NCBI GenBank assembly: GCA_002494135.1
Contig: DLBG01000097.1
Span: forward strand, 1-31,897
Length of the DNA: 31,897 bases
Reading direction: 5' to 3'
From: Lachnospiraceae bacterium UBA7027
GTDB lineage: Bacteria; Bacillota; Clostridia; Lachnospirales; Lachnospiraceae
Made by a program: the position numbers and the translations under genes. The notes below the pieces were generated by a model, which was given only the letters and a program-made list of their open reading frames with translations, ran no database searches and was not told the DNA's origin. Of the stretch, positions 28,296 through 31,897 are shown piece after piece. Every line of letters starts with the position of its first letter. The first letter of the stretch is position 1.

Positions 28296-30440
28296 CTACT
28301 CCGTGATCTCTTTGATTCCGATACTCTTCAGATAACCGTATGTTCCGTCATAATATGCTGGCAGACGTGTTTCGTCCTCCCAAAAATCGTTCGGTGTTTT
28401 ATTCGGATTTCCCGCCGGCACACAGATTACCATACCGGCACGCGCTCTTGTCAGCAACACACGGTATGCATTCAGCATGTATTTGCGCTGCTCCTGTTTG
28501 GTTTCCGTATCGTCTTTTAACTCAACCCATTTGGTCTGCCCGTTAAACCGGTAATATTTCCACTCATTATTCTCGCATCTTACATCCGCATCCCAAAGCA
28601 GGCAGGTGTAGTCCAGTTCAAGTCCCTGCACCTGGATTTCGGTTGCCGCATCTTCAAGATAATTCGACGATCTTGTATCGACTCTGTCCTCCAGAAACCA
28701 GTGAACGGCATACTCATCTCCAGACGGCAGAATATGTATTGCCAAAGGCTTGAATCTTGCCGATTCCTTCGTCACGAGGACTCCCGTTCTTTCGGAGCCT
28801 CTCACATTTTTACGAATCCATTTGCGGGCTGCATCCATGTCTCTGGTAATAACAATCGGATACCGATCCTTAATCTCATCATATAATTCGGATGCCCTCG
28901 GATCAAAGGTCAGAAGCGCATGAACAAATGCAGAAAGTTTCTCCGCGCGATACGAGCGCAGGGAAACGCTTAAGTGCAAATCCTCCGAGTAAGTTACATG
29001 TGCATTATCCCTCAGAAGCTCGTTCACCCTGCCTTCGGCATATTCACTTTCCGTCAGTTTCGGTGAAATATGCACCTCCCAATGCGGAAATTTCTCGTTT
29101 AATGCAGTAATCCACTCGGAGATTCCTGCCTCGCCGGTATTGATTTCCTGTCCTCCTCCGACGAGGCAAACGATGGTTGCCCAGTCTTCCCGCTGATCCA
29201 GTGACCAGATTAAGAAGGCCGCTTCGGAAACCGGAAAATTCGGAACCTTCAGTTTATTGCCGTAAGTTCCTCCGCGCTTTAAATAATCCGCAAGTCTTTT
29301 ATGTGTCCAGGAGCGCTGTGCTTCATCAAAAATCGCCACATGCTCTACTTCACCGAAACCGGATCCCGACTGTTTTACAGCCTTTTCGGGATCGATTTCA
29401 AGCACTCCGTTTTCGACCGGATTCTTGATTTTCTGAAGCATATTGTCACGATATCTGTGGATCATCTGAATGGATTTGCCGACTTCACGGCGCGAATCCG
29501 TCAGTTTTTTGTCCTCGTGTCTTTCACGGCATCTTTTGTAATTATCCTGTGCAAGAGCTTCCGTCAGAACCGCAACAAGCGGGCCGTTTCCGGAAAGATA
29601 AACCGCCCCTTCATCCTTCACCGGCTCATCTCCGCCCTGATAAGTCTGTTTGACGGCAACGTCCAGACCGACAAGCGTTTTGCCCGCTCCGGGAACTCCG
29701 GTCACAAAGCAGATACTTTTCTTGTTTTGTTCTTTACTCTCTTTGATCACTTTTAAAATATATGCAATCGTTCTGTCCGTAGAAACCTTATCCGCCTCAT
29801 GCCGGGTAATATTTTCGACAGAATGATTTTCGTACAATGACTTTGCAGCTTCTATAATTGTCGGTGTCGGTGCATAAGGACTGATAATCCAATTGCTGTT
29901 AACCGGTTCTTCATCCGGAAAATCAATCAGAACTCTTTCAATCAGGCCAAACAGGCCTTCGCTGCCGGATACCAGAGGGTTAATCACTCTGTCATCATAT
30001 GCGGAAGGCTGTATGATTTTAGAACAGCCATTGTAACGGGTCGGTACGAGAATCGGAATAATCAGCTTGTTTTGGCTGAACTTATGAAAGTTATTTAAGT
30101 CAAGCGCATAATCAAGAACCTGATCGATATCCGCCTCTTTCCGGTCCTTTTCACCGGTCTTGAACTCTATACAAAAAATGATGCCCCTGCAAAGCAGAAC
30201 GACATCAATTCTCTTCCCCAGACGGGGGATATCGTATTCAAAAATAATCTGACCATCTTTCTCGTCAAGGCGCGATAAAACATCCCGCATTACGGAAATC
30301 TCTTCAATCCAGGATTCTCTGGTGGTTGTACGCATATCACCGTGGCAGCTGTCACAGAGGTTCCCGAACACCGACGTCTCCTCCGCATTCAAAAACCCCT
30401 GAAAACTGTCACTGTAAAAACAACGTGTGCTGTTACTCAA
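28296..30440 (-). CDS. PD-(D/E)XK nuclease domain fused to DUF2075 helicase
   Basis: 714 residues, start TTG 30440 with GAGGAG 7 nt upstream. The N-terminal ~180 residues hold a PD-(D/E)XK-type core: GKRIDVVLL (D79), then IEFKTGE (E92, K94) and QVLDYALDL. Walker A is GVPGAGKT (248-255) and Walker B FDEAQ (371-375). The C-terminus has the superfamily-1-like words VQGLELDY and NAYRVLLTRARAGMVI (motif VI). This nuclease plus DUF2075 layout occurs in proteins of unknown role, often in variable genome parts, and a defence role is reasonable but unproven. It sits 20 bp after a 136-residue gene and 10 bp before a Nudix gene. Confidence 0.88.
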   Translation of the reverse strand: MSNSTRCFYSDSFQGFLNAEETSVFGNLCDSCHGDMRTTTRESWIEEISVMRDVLSRLDEKDGQIIFEYDIPRLGKRIDVVLLCRGIIFCIEFKTGEKDRKEADIDQVLDYALDLNNFHKFSQNKLIIPILVPTRYNGCSKIIQPSAYDDRVINPLVSGSEGLFGLIERVLIDFPDEEPVNSNWIISPYAPTPTIIEAAKSLYENHSVENITRHEADKVSTDRTIAYILKVIKESKEQNKKSICFVTGVPGAGKTLVGLDVAVKQTYQGGDEPVKDEGAVYLSGNGPLVAVLTEALAQDNYKRCRERHEDKKLTDSRREVGKSIQMIHRYRDNMLQKIKNPVENGVLEIDPEKAVKQSGSGFGEVEHVAIFDEAQRSWTHKRLADYLKRGGTYGNKLKVPNFPVSEAAFLIWSLDQREDWATIVCLVGGGQEINTGEAGISEWITALNEKFPHWEVHISPKLTESEYAEGRVNELLRDNAHVTYSEDLHLSVSLRSYRAEKLSAFVHALLTFDPRASELYDEIKDRYPIVITRDMDAARKWIRKNVRGSERTGVLVTKESARFKPLAIHILPSGDEYAVHWFLEDRVDTRSSNYLEDAATEIQVQGLELDYTCLLWDADVRCENNEWKYYRFNGQTKWVELKDDTETKQEQRKYMLNAYRVLLTRARAGMVICVPAGNPNKTPNDFWEDETRLPAYYDGTYGYLKSIGIKEITE

Positions 30441-30460
30441 AGCAATTCTCCTCGCCGCGC

Positions 30461-30871
30461 CTACTCCGGCGACCAGCTTTTTTGCAGTTCCTCGATGACT
30501 ACATTTTCATCGACCTTCACGACTATCTGGTATTCGTCTTCGTACACGATCTCGCCGGGATGGTTGGTGTAAATTACATAGTAGGGATGATTGTAACGTT
30601 CAAGCAGCCACATCAGCGGGTTGATCATTTTCATCATCATTTCGGAGTTCTCGACTTTAAACCAGCAGACCACCTTCTCCTGGCGTTTGCACTGTGGCGG
30701 CCACGGTAGTTCTTCGCTGAACCAGCTGTCAATCTCATGGAAAAGACCGGCATCTTCTTCATCCATAACACCGTCCGTGATCATCTGATTTAACATGCTG
30801 AAAATCCCCTTGCCGGTTTTCGTATTCGCAGCAAGTTCTTTTCCCTGAATTCTGCAATATTTAAACTTCAT
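30461..30871 (-). CDS. Unknown 136-residue protein, partner of the nuclease-helicase
   Basis: Soluble protein starting MKFKYCRIQGKEL, with an N-terminal helical part (GKGIFSMLNQMITDG), an acidic Trp-rich middle (IDSWFSEELPWPPQC), and a C-terminal alpha/beta part (PYYVIYTNHPGEIVYEDEYQIVV). RBS GGGAGG. It is the first gene of the likely operon with the nuclease-helicase (20 bp gap). I do not recognise the family. Position suggests a specificity, inhibitor or sensor subunit for the enzyme behind it, but nothing in the sequence proves that. Confidence 0.75.
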   Translation of the reverse strand: MKFKYCRIQGKELAANTKTGKGIFSMLNQMITDGVMDEEDAGLFHEIDSWFSEELPWPPQCKRQEKVVCWFKVENSEMMMKMINPLMWLLERYNHPYYVIYTNHPGEIVYEDEYQIVVKVDENVVIEELQKSWSPE

Positions 30872-30922
30872 ACGGTAACCTCCCAGGTGCTGTCAAAGTT
30901 TAAACTGTTTTGCCTGACTGTC

Positions 30923-30934
30923 ATTATAATTATA
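30923..30934 (-). promoter_or_regulatory. Candidate -10 boxes ahead of the nuclease-helicase operon
   Basis: Two abutting TATAAT hexamers on the minus strand (30929-30934 and 30923-30928), about 55 bp before the ATG at 30871. No convincing -35 box at the right distance. Confidence 0.4.
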
Positions 30935-30977
30935 ACATGAATTGCAGCTTTATATATTATTATTTAACCGTCATTTC

Positions 30978-31897
30978 TCACTTCAGTTCTTCGTAGAGTG
31001 CCTCGGTTTCTTTAAGCGTACCGGCGCTGATGTAATAGGTCTTTCCGGCTGCGGTAATCTTTATATACTTGCCGACCTGGGGATTCATAAAGAGTTTGCA
31101 GTTACCCTGTCCGTTTACAACGTAGGTTCCTTTCGCAAGATTCTCCGTTGCGGTACCTGCCGTACGTATTGCGGTAAGGTCTTTGATATCCCCGAATTCA
31201 ACCGAGGTGACTTCGCTCTTTTTTATTTTATATTCGTCCCACAGCTGATGGCAGACAATCGTATCGCCTGTGTCGATGACCTGAATCGGAGTAGACACCA
31301 TGATGCCTACGGCGATCAGGGAAAGAATCGATGCAACAATAATTGCGGCAACGAGCCCCATAATGAACTTACCGGCAGGATGCGCTATGTTTATGGTACC
31401 GCCGACACCGACACGTTTTTCAACATTGAGACGCTTATCTTTCGGATTATAGTAGAACATACCGAGAATCCAGTAATCATCGTCATCCTCCACAAGTTTT
31501 GCTTCATCATGAAGATATCTTTTGTTCAGATCCATGCTGTTTTTTGCAAAGACAGCCGTTGCTCCCATAATGGCCAGAAGATATACGCCTGTGAGAATCA
31601 CCGTCAGAATTTCGATATGGCTGAAGAGGAAGATCATTACCGCTGCAAGAGCCATTACGTTATCAATCCAGGTTACGGTAAGCATGTAGTTTGAGAAGAT
31701 GCGCTTTTTCGCACGGTTATAATTCGTATTGATATCGCTGTCTTCGCTGATTACCTCGTTACGGTAATTGTCGACCATAAACGCAATCGGAAGTATGATA
31801 AAATTCATCAATACGAAGATGGACACAATTGCCGTGCACACAAAGCTTCCTCCGAACATACCAAGGTTCACGGGGATGATTTGCAAATCGCAAAGCA
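30978..31897 (-). CDS. DUF5808-domain membrane protein, 5' end cut by window edge
   Basis: Open from the right edge to the stop at 30978, 306 codons visible. A TTG at 31886 is in frame but has no RBS and the frame stays open beyond it, so the real start is probably outside. Three or four membrane helices are seen in the first half, and a further one at about residues 175-195. Between them is DDDYWILGMFYYNPKDKRLNVEKRVGVGGTIN (given here in outline), the DUF5808 signature. The C-terminal ~105 residues, TPIQVIDTGDTIV to the end, are beta-rich and resemble the bacterial PH-like domain often joined to it. Function unknown. Confidence 0.82.
   Translation of the reverse strand, partial: LCDLQIIPVNLGMFGGSFVCTAIVSIFVLMNFIILPIAFMVDNYRNEVISEDSDINTNYNRAKKRIFSNYMLTVTWIDNVMALAAVMIFLFSHIEILTVILTGVYLLAIMGATAVFAKNSMDLNKRYLHDEAKLVEDDDDYWILGMFYYNPKDKRLNVEKRVGVGGTINIAHPAGKFIMGLVAAIIVASILSLIAVGIMVSTPIQVIDTGDTIVCHQLWDEYKIKKSEVTSVEFGDIKDLTAIRTAGTATENLAKGTYVVNGQGNCKLFMNPQVGKYIKITAAGKTYYISAGTLKETEALYEELK

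Noticed and set aside
30942..31694. 250-codon open frame on the plus strand
   Set aside because: It is antisense to the DUF5808 gene, has no RBS, and has the composition of a reverse-strand shadow (many His, Tyr, Cys and Phe runs).

Overview
The window (about 31.9 kb) looks like chromosome from an anaerobic Gram-positive Firmicute, most likely a Clostridia/Lachnospiraceae-type bacterium. This is inferred from protein character, not from a marker gene. The reasons are: a superoxide reductase plus reverse rubrerythrin pair (strict-anaerobe oxygen defence), DUF3737, VanZ-like and DUF5808 proteins, strong GGAGG-type ribosome binding sites, and a type IV pilus set of the Gram-positive kind with a PilM-PilN fusion and no secretin.

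Layout. 1-788 (minus): oxidative-stress operon, desulfoferrodoxin then rubrerythrin, the latter cut by the left edge. 970-3342 (plus): DUF3737 beta-helix protein and a MATE exporter. 3313-3813 (minus): VanZ-like membrane protein, convergent with and overlapping the MATE gene. 3903-24937 (minus): type IV pilus locus. 25182-25746: tRNA-Gly(CCC) and a Nudix hydrolase. 25765-27788: PMT/ArnT-type membrane glycosyltransferase and a zinc-ribbon protein. 27869-30871: a putative operon of a small unknown protein, a 714-residue PD-(D/E)XK nuclease/DUF2075 helicase and a second Nudix hydrolase. 30978-31897: DUF5808 membrane protein, cut by the right edge.

The pilus locus is the centre of interest. A promoter at 24995-25023 appears to drive a roughly 19-kb transcript carrying ten genes in this order: a 1749-residue protein with a prepilin N-terminus and about 27 BspA-type leucine-rich repeats; a 1983-residue protein with a prepilin N-terminus and about 20 GLUG-type repeats; three minor pilins resembling GspK, GspI and GspJ; a pilin-shaped protein with no processing site; PilC; PilMN; PilO; and PilB. 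It ends at a terminator (5773-5793). Two ordinary pilins follow, each with its own promoter and terminator (4866-5351 and 3903-4649). Neither giant protein has LPxTG or a C-terminal membrane anchor, so each should be held at the surface only through its pilin helix. The simplest reading is a thin filament tipped or decorated with two very large adhesive modules. The prepilin peptidase (PilD) and a retraction ATPase (PilT) are not in the window.

The two long noncoding stretches upstream of the pilus transcription units (5352-5889 and 24953-25181) share an 11-bp dyad-like word, four copies in all, which suggests common control. The pilin gene at 3903-4649 has a 12-bp inverted repeat sitting on its -10 box.
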